64,000 nucleotides of DNA from JAFARZ01 sp035651595. GTDB lineage: Bacteria; Actinomycetota; Actinomycetes; Streptosporangiales; Streptosporangiaceae. Below the pieces are notes generated by a model, which saw only the letters and a program-made list of their open reading frames with translations, was not told where the DNA came from and did no database searches. A program made the translations under genes and the position numbers. The stretch is taken from NCBI GenBank assembly GCA_035651595.1, contig DASRFJ010000294.1, positions 1-64,000 on the forward strand, in the 5' to 3' direction. Of the stretch, positions 33,191 through 41,627 are shown piece by piece; position 1 is the first letter of the stretch, and each line of letters begins with the position of its first letter.

Positions 33191-36007
33191 CTACCACTGC
33201 GGTAGCACGGGCGGCCGGCCGCGCGCACCGAGCCGGCGCAGCTTCGCGCGGACCCGTGCCGCTTCGGACGGCTCCAGATCGTCGAGGATGCCGGCCGCCC
33301 GCTGCCAGGCATCGCGGGCGCCGTCCGGGTCCCCGGCCGCGTCCAGGGCGTCACCGAGATCGGCGAGCGTGCCGGCTTCGGGATGGCGGCGGCCAAGCTC
33401 CTGGTACATGCCGAGGGCGCGGTGGTAGCAGCGCGTTGCCTGGCTCAGTTCGCCGAGGTGATATTCGGCGAAGCCGATGCTGTGCCACGCGTTCGCCTGG
33501 CCGTTGAGGTTGCCGAGTTCGGTGTGGATAGCCAGCGCCTGCTGGCAGCTCGCCCGGCCTTGGCGGGCGTCGCCCAGCAAGACGTGGGCGTATCCGGCGT
33601 TGTTGAGGGCCGATGCCTGCCCCGCCCTGTTGCCGCTCGCGCGGTACAGGGCGAGTGCCTGCTCGGTGTGCTCGACGGCGGAACGGTAACCGCCTTCCAG
33701 CCCGGACAGCCAGCTGAGGGTCTGGTGGACACGTGCCTCGCCGTCCTGGTCGCCGATCCGGCGGCACAGCTCGGTGCACGCGGTCAGGTGCACCCGCGCT
33801 TCCGCGTAGTCGCCCAGCCGGGTGCAGGCCTGGCCAAGCAGGCGGCGGGTCACGGCCTGGGCCGCGGCATCGTCCAGCCGGGTCGCCGCGACCAGCGCGC
33901 CGCGCTGGGTCGCCGCCCACTCGTCCCAGTACCCGCGCCAGTCGAGGAAGTTCGACAGCGCCCACGGCAGCTGCCAGGCGCACGCGTCAAAGCCTGCCTC
34001 GCCGGCCACCCTGATCGCCGCGGTCAGCACGTCGTGCTCGGCTTCGAGCCAGGACAGCGCGTGCTGGTGGCTGGCCAGGTGCTCGGGCGTGACTCCCGGC
34101 CGCGGGCCGGCCAGCACGATCGCCTCCCGCTGGGTGTTGATCAGCCGTGCGGCGGCGCAGGCGGTGTGCAGGTAGTGGTCCAGCATCCGGCCGGCCGCTT
34201 CGCGGTTCTCGCCTTCGCTGCCGGACACGCGGGCCTGCTCAGTGGCGTAGCTGCGCAGCAGGTCGTGCACGCTGAACCGGCCGGGCGCGTGCTCGGCGGC
34301 CAGGCTGACGCCGGCCAGCTCTGCCAGCGCCGATCGCGCCCGCGGCACCGGCACCCCGGCCAGGCTGGCCGCGACAGGGACCGTGATGTCCGGCCCGGGG
34401 TGCACGCCGAGGAGCCCGAACATCCGGGCGGCCGGCACCGTCAAGCTGCCCGCCGACCAGGAGAACACGGCCCGCAGGCTGGCCTGCTCGTCCCCGGCGT
34501 CCAGCGCGTCAAGCCGGCTCCTGGCATCGGCGAGTTCTGCCGCGAACGCGTCCAGCCGCAACGCTGGCCTGGCCGCCACCCGCGCCGCCGCTATCACCAG
34601 CGCGAGCGGAAGTCCGGCGCACAACCGGACCAGCTCACCGGCCCCGTCCGGCTCCGCGGCAAGCCGGGCCGCGCCGAGCCGCGCGCCCAGCAGCGCGCGT
34701 GCCTCGCCATCGGGCAGCAACCCGAGCCGCAGCGAACGCGCACCTTCGAGCGCCGCCAGGCCGGCCAGCTCACTGCGGCTGGTCACCAGCACCAGGCACC
34801 CCGCGCTGCCCGGCAGCAGGGGCCGGACCTGGGCCGCGTCCCGCGCGTTGTCCAGCACCATCAGCATCCGCCGGCCGGCCACCAGGCTGCGGAACAGGCC
34901 CGCCTGCGCATCAAGGCCCGCCGGGATCTGCTCGGCGGCAACCCCCAGTGCCGCCAGGAACCCCCGCATCGCAGCCGCGGCCGGCACCGGGACACCCGAA
35001 GGATCAAACCCCCGCAGGTTCACGTACAGCTGCCCGTCCGGGAACTGGTCGGCCACCAGATGCGCCCAGTGCACCGCGAGCGCGGTCTTGCCCACGCCGG
35101 CGGTCCCGCCGATGGCGGAGATCACCACGGTGGGCTCGGCCTGCGCGAGCAGCCGGGTCAGCATCGCCAGCTCGCTGGTCCGGCCCGAGAAACCCGGCAC
35201 GGCAGCGGGCAGCTGCCGCGGGACCGCCGCCGTGGTGTTCGCGGTACCCAGCACCGCCATCGCATCGCCGGCCAGAATGTGCCGCTGCAGGTCGCGTAGC
35301 TCCGGACCCGGCTCGATGCCAAGCTCGGCGGCCAGCACCTCATGTGCCCGCTGGTAAGCGGCCAGTGCGTCGCCGCGCCGGCCGGACCGGTACAGCGCCC
35401 GCATCAGCAGCGCGTGCACCTGCTCGCGGAGCGGATGCGCCACCACCAGCCGCTCCAGCTCGGCGGTCACGTCGTCATGCCTGCCCAGGCGCAGGTCGGC
35501 ATCGATGCGGGTCTCCACTGCCTGCAGTTGCAGTTCGGTCAGCCACGGACCTTCCCGCGCCGCCAGCACGTCGGACTCGACGTCGGCCAGCGGCGCGCCG
35601 CGCCACAGCGCGAGCGCCGCGCGGGCCCGTTCGGCCGCGGTGTCCCACACCCCGTTCCTCGCCGCCGTCCGCGCCGCCCCGAGCAGCGCCTCGAACTGGG
35701 ACACATCCAGCTCTCCGGCGTGCACGTGGATCAGGTAACCGCGCGGTTGTGCCCGGATCCGGTCCGGGCCGTCCTCACCGAGTGCCTGGCGCAGGCGCCT
35801 GATGTAATTGCGGATCGTCACCGCCGCCGACGGGGGCGGCGCTGGTCCCCACAGTGCCTCGGTGATCCGGTCGACCGACACGACCCGGTTGGCGTCCAGC
35901 AGCAACGCCGCGAGCACCGCCCGCTGGTGCCCGCGCCGGATCGGTATTAAAGTCTCGCCCCGTCGTACCACGAGCGGACCGAGCAACCCGAAACTCATCG
36001 CCGCCAC
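33191..36007 (-). CDS. AfsR-like SARP regulator (wHTH-BTAD-NB-ARC-TPR)
   Basis: 938 residues. The N-terminal OmpR-type winged HTH (MSFGLLGPLVVRRGETLIPIRRGHQRAVLAALLL) is followed by the bacterial transcriptional activation domain up to about residue 250 (ELGIEPGPELRDLQRHIL). The NB-ARC ATPase shows Walker A AIGGTAGVGKTALAVHWAH, MLMVLDNA and LVTSRSEL. The last third is TPR repeats (GDYAEARVHLTACTELCRRIGD, LGNLNGQANAWHSIGFAEYHLGE). This architecture is that of AfsR-type global activators of secondary metabolism and development. The start is at 36007 or three codons later. It is divergent (52 bp) from the C45 acyltransferase gene, which together with its MFS partner is a likely target. Confidence 0.94.
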   Translation of the reverse strand: MAAMSFGLLGPLVVRRGETLIPIRRGHQRAVLAALLLDANRVVSVDRITEALWGPAPPPSAAVTIRNYIRRLRQALGEDGPDRIRAQPRGYLIHVHAGELDVSQFEALLGAARTAARNGVWDTAAERARAALALWRGAPLADVESDVLAAREGPWLTELQLQAVETRIDADLRLGRHDDVTAELERLVVAHPLREQVHALLMRALYRSGRRGDALAAYQRAHEVLAAELGIEPGPELRDLQRHILAGDAMAVLGTANTTAAVPRQLPAAVPGFSGRTSELAMLTRLLAQAEPTVVISAIGGTAGVGKTALAVHWAHLVADQFPDGQLYVNLRGFDPSGVPVPAAAAMRGFLAALGVAAEQIPAGLDAQAGLFRSLVAGRRMLMVLDNARDAAQVRPLLPGSAGCLVLVTSRSELAGLAALEGARSLRLGLLPDGEARALLGARLGAARLAAEPDGAGELVRLCAGLPLALVIAAARVAARPALRLDAFAAELADARSRLDALDAGDEQASLRAVFSWSAGSLTVPAARMFGLLGVHPGPDITVPVAASLAGVPVPRARSALAELAGVSLAAEHAPGRFSVHDLLRSYATEQARVSGSEGENREAAGRMLDHYLHTACAAARLINTQREAIVLAGPRPGVTPEHLASHQHALSWLEAEHDVLTAAIRVAGEAGFDACAWQLPWALSNFLDWRGYWDEWAATQRGALVAATRLDDAAAQAVTRRLLGQACTRLGDYAEARVHLTACTELCRRIGDQDGEARVHQTLSWLSGLEGGYRSAVEHTEQALALYRASGNRAGQASALNNAGYAHVLLGDARQGRASCQQALAIHTELGNLNGQANAWHSIGFAEYHLGELSQATRCYHRALGMYQELGRRHPEAGTLADLGDALDAAGDPDGARDAWQRAAGILDDLEPSEAARVRAKLRRLGARGRPPVLPQW

Positions 36008-36059
36008 AGCACCCGCATGTTATCGGTGCCGGCCTCCGCCGGTATGAGAACCTGAACAG

Positions 36060-37151
36060 ATGGCGGCGGAGGTGACGGAACAGCAGCTGGGACGGGTGCG
36101 CTGGCTCGTGGTCCGCGGGTCCGCGCGGGAGGCCTTCACCGGGCTCGGCGAGACCCTGCGTGCCGAGATCCAGGACGTCACCGCGAACTGGCCCGAGCTG
36201 GCGCAGCTCCGGGCACACGTGCGGCATCCGCCAGGGCGCAAGCTGCTCGGCATCGTCCGGCATGCCAGCCGGACCCGGCTGCCCCGCGTCTGGACCGAGC
36301 TTGACGCGCTCGCGACCGGTGCCGGGGTTGACGCCGGGGATCTCGCCCTGATGAACTTCCGCGGCGACCTTGGCGTCATCGAGGGCGCGGCCAACACCGG
36401 GATCGGGTGCAGCGATCTGAGCTGGCGGCGGCAGCGGTCGCTGATCGCGCACAACGAGGACGAGTCGAGCTTCTTCGAAGACCGCTGCCTGCTGCTCACC
36501 CTGCTCCTGGACGGCGCACAGCCGGTGACCGCCTACTGCAAGCCCGGCTTCCTGCCCAGCACCGCGTTCACCGTGACCGGATCCGGTCTGGCCTGGAGCA
36601 TCGACCACATGCAGGCAATGACGCCGGGGCAGGGCGCGGGCCGGCACTTCGTCGCGCGCGGCCTCCAGCTCAACGCCACGTCAATCGACCAGGCCATCGA
36701 CTACCTGGTCCGCAACCCCTCGGCGGGCGGGTACGCGTACACGATCGGCGACCTGGCCGGGCGGATCGTGACCGTCGAGTCGTCCGCGGAGCAGGTCGCC
36801 TGGCGGGAGGCCGGCGAGCACGCCCCGCTCGGCTGGCACACCAACCACGGCCGCTACGTGACCGGGGCGCAGGCACAGCGCGGCGGGACCAGCCAGCAAC
36901 GCGCCGAGGTGCTCGACCGCCTCGAGATACCGGCGCAGGAGCCCACGACGGAATGGTTCCTGCGCGTCCTGACCGGCGCGGAGCCGCCCGGTGGAGTCCG
37001 CGCGGAGCCGCACGAGGGCTCCACGGCCATGACGCTGTGCACGTTCGTGGCGGACCTCACCAGCGGCGTGGCGACGATTGCGAGCCGTGGCGCGGAGCCT
37101 GTCACGCTGCCGCTGACCGACCTGGCGCGCGGCGCCTCGCGGGCAGCCTGA
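36060..37151 (+). CDS. Peptidase C45 / acyltransferase-type Ntn hydrolase (carcinine hydrolase/AAT-like)
   Basis: 363 residues of the C45 family, whose members include isopenicillin-N acyltransferase and fungal/insect beta-alanyl amine hydrolases. They self-cleave before a Cys that becomes the N-terminal nucleophile. The predicted cleavage site is at GIG-C-SDLSW (about residue 119), followed by the conserved SLIAHNEDES. Further motifs include GSGLAWSIDHMQAM and GWHTNHGRYVTG. The substrate is unknown. Its stop is 2 bp before the GTG of an MFS exporter, so the two are translationally linked, and it is divergent from an AfsR-like regulator. Confidence 0.88.
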   Translation: MAAEVTEQQLGRVRWLVVRGSAREAFTGLGETLRAEIQDVTANWPELAQLRAHVRHPPGRKLLGIVRHASRTRLPRVWTELDALATGAGVDAGDLALMNFRGDLGVIEGAANTGIGCSDLSWRRQRSLIAHNEDESSFFEDRCLLLTLLLDGAQPVTAYCKPGFLPSTAFTVTGSGLAWSIDHMQAMTPGQGAGRHFVARGLQLNATSIDQAIDYLVRNPSAGGYAYTIGDLAGRIVTVESSAEQVAWREAGEHAPLGWHTNHGRYVTGAQAQRGGTSQQRAEVLDRLEIPAQEPTTEWFLRVLTGAEPPGGVRAEPHEGSTAMTLCTFVADLTSGVATIASRGAEPVTLPLTDLARGASRAA

Positions 37152-37153
37152 CT

Positions 37154-38419
37154 GTGGCGGAACGACTCGGCTGGCAGTTCGGGAAGCTGTGGACCGCGAG
37201 CACCGCGTCGGCGCTGGGCAGCGGCGTTGCCACGATCGCGGCGCCGCTCTACGTCGCGGCGCACACCAAGAGCCCGCTGATCGTGTCCGCCACGGCCGGC
37301 GCCTCGTGGCTGCCGTGGCTGCTGTTCGCCCTCCCCGGTGGCGTGCTGGTGGACCGGCTGGACCGGCGGCGGGTGATGGTCGCCATCGACTGGGGCCGGG
37401 TCGTGGTGCTGGCCGTGCTGGCCGCCGCGCTCCTCGGCGGCTGGGGGAGCATCGGCCTGCTGGACGCCGTGCTGTTCCTGGTCAACGCCGGCGAGGTCGT
37501 GTTCCGGTCCGCGAGCCAGGCGGTGATTCCCGCCGTGGTGCCGCGGGCAAGCCTGGAGCGCGCGAATGGCTGGCTGTTCGGCGGCGTCATGGTCACGCAG
37601 AACATGCTGGCCGGTCCGCTGGCCGGCTTCCTTTTCGTGGTGGCGGCGAGCCTGCCGTTCTTCGTCAACGCCGGGACGTACGTGGCCAGCGCGGCGCTGG
37701 TCGGCCTGCTGGCCGGGACGTACCGCGCGACGACCAGGACAGCGACAGAGCAGAACATCCGCGCCGAGCTGGCCGAAGGGTTCCGCTGGCTGATGCGGCA
37801 GCGGATGCTGCGCACGATGACGCTGCTCATCGGGCTGCTGAACGTCACGCTGACCGCCACGACCGCGGTGCTCGTGCTGCTGGCGAAGGAGCGGCTGCAC
37901 CTCGGGTCGTTCGGCTACGGGTTGCTGTTCACCTGCGAAGCGGGCGGCGGCCTGCTCGGCTCGGTGACCGGCGACCGGCTCATCAGGCGGGTGACCGCCA
38001 CCTGGACGATCAGGATCGGGCTGCTGATCGAGGCGGGTATGCACCTGGCGCTGGCGACCTCACACAGCGCGGTTGTGGTGGGGTTCATGATGTTCGCGTT
38101 CGGCGTGCACGGAGCGCTGTGGTCGATCGTGTCCGCCTCGCTGCGGCAGCGGCTGACCCCGCCGGAGATGCTCGGCCGGGTGAGCAGTACGAGCCTGTTC
38201 ATCGGGGCGGGCGGGAACTGCGCCGGTGCGCTGCTGGGCGGCGCGGTCGCCGCGGAATTCGGCATCACGGCGCCGTACTGGATCGGCTTCGTGGTCGCGG
38301 TCCTGGTGGCCGCCGCGACCTGGCGGGTGTTCGACCGCGCCACGGTCGCTCAGGCTTACGCGGACCCAGCCGGGCTCGAACCCGAAGTAGCAGCGGAACC
38401 GTCCGACACCCGCTCGTGA
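37154..38419 (+). CDS. MFS transporter (enterobactin-exporter-like, MFS_3)
   Basis: 421 residues, about 12 membrane helices. The sequence FGKLWTASTASALGSGVATIAAPLYVA, ALPGGVLVDRLDRRRVMVAID, and VNAGEVVFRSASQAVIPAVV are typical of MFS_3 exporters. GTG start 2 bp after the C45 gene, so it probably exports the product of that enzyme or protects against its substrate. The last 64 bp overlap the convergent MFS gene, with the C-terminal tail of both proteins being low-complexity (AGLEPEVAAEPSDTRS here). Confidence 0.92.
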   Translation: MAERLGWQFGKLWTASTASALGSGVATIAAPLYVAAHTKSPLIVSATAGASWLPWLLFALPGGVLVDRLDRRRVMVAIDWGRVVVLAVLAAALLGGWGSIGLLDAVLFLVNAGEVVFRSASQAVIPAVVPRASLERANGWLFGGVMVTQNMLAGPLAGFLFVVAASLPFFVNAGTYVASAALVGLLAGTYRATTRTATEQNIRAELAEGFRWLMRQRMLRTMTLLIGLLNVTLTATTAVLVLLAKERLHLGSFGYGLLFTCEAGGGLLGSVTGDRLIRRVTATWTIRIGLLIEAGMHLALATSHSAVVVGFMMFAFGVHGALWSIVSASLRQRLTPPEMLGRVSSTSLFIGAGGNCAGALLGGAVAAEFGITAPYWIGFVVAVLVAAATWRVFDRATVAQAYADPAGLEPEVAAEPSDTRS

Positions 38420-40170
38420 GAGCCGTTCAGGGAGGTAGCGGATATGCCGTTCGGAGAGACCGGCTCTTCCCAGTAGAACTGCTTGCCGCGCAGCAGCGAG
38501 ACCAGGGCGCCGGTGACCGCCATGATCGCCGCCGCGGTGAACACGATGACCAGCCCGTGGTGGAACGGCGCGGAGATCAGGTGCGGGAAGAACTGCTTGC
38601 CGGTGAGCAGCGCGGCGTTGTGCGGCGGCAGCTTCGCGAGCGTGCCCGAGGGGGCCAGCAGGTTCTGCACCGGGTTGTAGCCGAGCATGGCCGCGAACAC
38701 CGTGCTGACCGGGGGCAGGTGGGCGACCTGGCTGGCCACCGACGCCGGCACGCCCTGCGCGGTCAGGCCCGCGGTCAGCGTCTTCGGCAGCGTGGAGGCC
38801 AGGCCGGCGATCATCAGGCTGAAGAAGATGCCGATCGACAGCGACATGCCGGAGTTCTGGAAGGTGGACCGCATGCCGGACGCCGAGCCGCGGTGCCTGG
38901 CCGGCACGGCGCTCATGATCGCGGACGTGTTGGGGGAGGCGAACAGCCCGGAACCCACCCCGTTGCCGAAGATCAGCAGCGCGAACATCCAGAAGTCGAA
39001 GTCGACGGGGAGCAGCATCAGACCGGTGAAGCAGACCGCCGCCAGCAGCAGGCCGGCCGTGGCGAACGGGCGCGGCCCGTACCGGTCGGACAGCATCCCG
39101 GAGATGGGGCCGGCCACCAGGAAACCGGCGGTCAGCGGCAGCATGTAGATGCCGGCCCACAACGGGGTCTGCGCGAAGTCGTAGCCGTGCAGCGGCAGCC
39201 AGATGCCCGCCAGCCAGATCACCAGCATGAACTGGAGGCCGCCGCGCGCGATCGAGCCGAGCAGGCTGGCCGCGTTGCCGGCCGCGAACGCCCGGATCTT
39301 GAACAGGCTCATCTGGAACATCGGCTCGGCGATCTTCGTCTCCAGCACGCAGAACGCCGCCAGCGTCACCGCGCCGCCGATCAGGCCGGCCAGCACCCAC
39401 GGGTTGGCCCAGCCGGTGGCATGGCCGCCGTACGGCTGGATGCCGTACGTGATCGCGATGAGCAGCGCGCTCAGCCCGACCGCGAACGTGACGTTGCCGA
39501 GCCAGTCGATCCGTGCCCGGCGGGTGGTGGCGATCTCGCGCAGGCTGCGGTACGCCCACACGGTGCCGAACGCCCCGATCGGCACGTTCACCCAGAACAC
39601 CAGGCGCCAGTCCCACTGGGCGAGCAGCCCGCCGAGCAGCAGGCCGACGAACTGGCCGGAGATGCCGGCGATCTGGTTGACGCCGAGCGCCATGCCGCGC
39701 TGGTGCGCGGGGAACGCGTCGGTGAGGATCGCGGCCGAGTTCGCCATCAGCATCGCGCCGCCGAACGCCTGTGCGAACCGCCACAGGATCAGCCACATCG
39801 CGCCGCTCGAGCCGGTCAGCGGGTCCAGGGAGAGCGCTATCGAGGCCAGCGTGAAGACCACGAAGCCGAGGTTGTAGATCTTCACCCGGCCGAACATGTC
39901 CCCGAGCCGCCCCAGCGTCACCACCAGCACGGACTGCACCAGCAGATACCCGATGATCATCCAGAGCAGGTACGTGATGTTGCTCCGCGCGAGCGGGTTC
40001 AGGTGGATGCCGCGGAAGATGGCCGGCATCGAGACGATCACGATCGACGCGTCGATCGTCGCCATCGTCATGCTCAGCGTGGTGTTGGACAGGGCGATCC
40101 ACTTGTAGCGGTCCGGCCGTCCGGACTCTGCCGGTGTCTGCTGGGCTCCAGCTCCTGTCATTTCCCGCAC
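38356..40170 (-). CDS. MFS transporter (DHA2, 14 TM)
   Basis: 604-residue EmrB/QacA-like exporter, longer than the other two in the window because of a 90-residue loop before the last helix (LTAGLTAQGVPASVASQVAHL ... LLAPSGTLAKLPPHNA). Motifs: TIDASIVIVSMPAIFRGI, LGRLGDMFGRVKIY, and GQFVGLLLGGLLAQWDWRLVFWVNVPIG. Start at 40170 (or ATG at 40161). A MarR-type inverted repeat lies about 32-50 bp upstream of the start. Its 3' end overlaps the convergent MFS_3 gene. Substrate unknown. Confidence 0.92.
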   Translation of the reverse strand: MREMTGAGAQQTPAESGRPDRYKWIALSNTTLSMTMATIDASIVIVSMPAIFRGIHLNPLARSNITYLLWMIIGYLLVQSVLVVTLGRLGDMFGRVKIYNLGFVVFTLASIALSLDPLTGSSGAMWLILWRFAQAFGGAMLMANSAAILTDAFPAHQRGMALGVNQIAGISGQFVGLLLGGLLAQWDWRLVFWVNVPIGAFGTVWAYRSLREIATTRRARIDWLGNVTFAVGLSALLIAITYGIQPYGGHATGWANPWVLAGLIGGAVTLAAFCVLETKIAEPMFQMSLFKIRAFAAGNAASLLGSIARGGLQFMLVIWLAGIWLPLHGYDFAQTPLWAGIYMLPLTAGFLVAGPISGMLSDRYGPRPFATAGLLLAAVCFTGLMLLPVDFDFWMFALLIFGNGVGSGLFASPNTSAIMSAVPARHRGSASGMRSTFQNSGMSLSIGIFFSLMIAGLASTLPKTLTAGLTAQGVPASVASQVAHLPPVSTVFAAMLGYNPVQNLLAPSGTLAKLPPHNAALLTGKQFFPHLISAPFHHGLVIVFTAAAIMAVTGALVSLLRGKQFYWEEPVSPNGISATSLNGSHERVSDGSAATSGSSPAGSA

Positions 40171-40201
40171 GTTAACCCAGTCTACCCCCGTAAAGGCGAT
40201 C

Positions 40202-40219
40202 AGTTGCTTAATGGCAACT
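40202..40219. promoter_or_regulatory. MarR-type operator upstream of the 38356-40170 MFS gene
   Basis: Perfect inverted repeat AGTTGC-N6-GCAACT, 18 bp overall, ending about 30 bp upstream of the MFS start on the minus strand. Length and half sites agree with the site at 26318-26341. It also lies close to the 3' end of the TMEM175 gene. Confidence 0.6.
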
Positions 40220-40226
40220 ATCTACT

Positions 40227-40868
40227 TCAGGGTAACGGCAGAGCGTCCTCGTCGTCGTCAGTCTCGGTGGGGGAGACGGGCGGGGTCCGTTCGACGACGT
40301 AGTAGACGGCGACGAGCGCGATGAGCACGAACCCAGCGAGCGCATTGAACAGCGCGGCGCCGAACGCGATCACGTAGACGATTCCGCCGCCGACGAACCG
40401 GATCCGGGCCGGCCAGTGCCGCTCCGGCGCGAGCGGCTGCGATACCCGCTCCCCGTGCAGCGTCCACTCGAAGATGGACGAGAAGCCGACCGACATGCCG
40501 AAGAACACCGCCGCGTACACGGCCACCGATACCTCGGCGTCCCAGTCGCGGGCAAGCCGGTAGTCCGCCACGATCTCGGTCGCGAACGGGATCAGCACCA
40601 CGAACAGCAGCAGCACCAGATTCAGGAACAGCAGCGTCCGGTCCACCACGACGATGGACCTGACCAGCACGTGGTGGTTGACCCAGATGATCCCGATCAT
40701 GAAGAAGCTGACCAGGTACGCGAGCAGCGTCGGCCACAAGGCCTTGAGCTGGGGTAGGAGGTGGGCATGGCCCCGCCCTGGCCCGTCTATGACGAAGTTG
40801 AGCACGAGCAGCGTGATCGCCACGGCGAACACCCCGTCGCTGAACGCCTCAAGCCGTGATCTGTCCAC
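40227..40868 (-). CDS. TMEM175-family (DUF1211) potassium-channel-like membrane protein
   Basis: 213 residues, about six membrane helices. The hallmark RLEAFSDGVFAVAITLLVLN with the FSD motif is at the N-terminus. The second characteristic block, FMIGIIWVNHHVLVRSIVVVDRTLLFLNLVLLLFVVLIPFAT, is also present. Bacterial TMEM175 proteins form K+-selective leak channels. The GTG at 40868 (VDRSRLEAFSDG) is chosen because GAGGA precedes it and the family begins here; the longer frame to 41204 reads through the inverted-repeat element. The C-terminus is acidic (ETDDDEDALPLP). Confidence 0.9.
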   Translation of the reverse strand: MDRSRLEAFSDGVFAVAITLLVLNFVIDGPGRGHAHLLPQLKALWPTLLAYLVSFFMIGIIWVNHHVLVRSIVVVDRTLLFLNLVLLLFVVLIPFATEIVADYRLARDWDAEVSVAVYAAVFFGMSVGFSSIFEWTLHGERVSQPLAPERHWPARIRFVGGGIVYVIAFGAALFNALAGFVLIALVAVYYVVERTPPVSPTETDDDEDALPLP

Positions 40869-40928
40869 CTGGTAATCCTCGCCGGCCCGATCGCCTGCTC
40901 GGCCCCCGGCACGCCCGCGTCGATCGAT

Positions 40929-41004
40929 GTGGTGGATCTCCCCATCGTGGTGAGTTGACCCCCGTAAACAGGGGCCGGGCCCCCACAAAGGGAGAATCCA
41001 CCAC
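40929..41004. mobile_element. 76-bp MITE-like element, copy 1
   Basis: The ends are imperfect terminal inverted repeats, GTGGTGGATCTCCC at the left and GGGAGAATCCACCAC at the right (one-base indel). The centre has its own palindromes around CCCCCGTAAACAGGGG. A related copy, about 75% identical by eye, lies at 54215-54291. It encodes nothing and is far too short for a transposase. It fills most of the gap between the TMEM175 gene and the Fae-like gene. Confidence 0.65.
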
Positions 41005-41076
41005 GTTGTTCGGGATCTATTCGCCGCCAGCGGGCGCCCGCCAGTGCCGCCCGCCTCGGCGCGGGACCCAGTCCGC

Positions 41077-41598
41077 TTAATGACTGTTATAGAAGGGGTG
41101 GGTGATCTCGTCGCGGGTGCCGGTAAGCCGGCGCACCGCGGCGGGGTCGCGGCCGGTGACCGCCTCGCGGATGGCGCGGCTGACCGCCTCGCGGGCCGCG
41201 TCAAGGATCATCGGCTCGCTGTCGGCGGCCGGGTCGATCCACACGGACACGAACACGAGGGTCTCCTGATCGGGCTCGAGCAACCCGGCGGCCACGCTGT
41301 CGAGCACGGCCCGGGCGGTGCCGACCTGCGCCGCGCCGAACACCAGGGTCTCCAGCCACTCGGTGGCCGGCGCGACCTTGGCCAGCATGATCGTCGGCGG
41401 GTACACGGTTTCGTAGGACGGCTGGTCCGGGCCGGCGCAGACCAGCACGGGCGTGAAGCCGTTCGATGGCGACGCGTAGGCGCCGGTCATCGCCGCGGCG
41501 GTCGCGCTGCCCCGGCTCGCCAGGATCACGTTGACGTGGACGCCGTTGGGCGCCGCGCCACCCCAGCCCTGGGCGATCCGCCCGTCGATGTCTGCCAC
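41077..41598 (-). CDS. Formaldehyde-activating enzyme (Fae) homologue
   Basis: 173 residues. Family blocks: NGVHVNVILASRG with the His equivalent to the catalytic His of Fae, NGFTPVLVCAGPDQPSYETVYPPTIMLAKV, FGAAQVGTARAVLDSVAAGLL and a C-terminal THPFYN. Fae condenses formaldehyde with tetrahydromethanopterin in methylotrophs and archaea. No tetrahydromethanopterin genes are visible here, so the homologue may act on another carrier or simply bind formaldehyde. It is divergent from the FAH-family gene (29 bp). Confidence 0.82.
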   Translation of the reverse strand: MADIDGRIAQGWGGAAPNGVHVNVILASRGSATAAAMTGAYASPSNGFTPVLVCAGPDQPSYETVYPPTIMLAKVAPATEWLETLVFGAAQVGTARAVLDSVAAGLLEPDQETLVFVSVWIDPAADSEPMILDAAREAVSRAIREAVTGRDPAAVRRLTGTRDEITHPFYNSH

Positions 41599-41627
41599 GC
41601 GGTCACGATAGCGATTAGGCTCGGCTC

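Noticed and set aside
33383..35299. 638-codon plus-strand frame opposite the SARP gene
   Set aside because: Gln/Arg/His-rich antisense translation of an unmistakable AfsR-like gene.
37189..40302. 1037-codon plus-strand open frame across the two MFS genes
   Set aside because: Arg/Gly/Pro-rich composition with no domain; it is the high-GC shadow of the MFS_3 gene and antisense to the second MFS gene.
40869..41204. N-terminal extension of the TMEM175 gene
   Set aside because: Reads through the MITE-like element; homologues start at the SRLEAFSDG motif.
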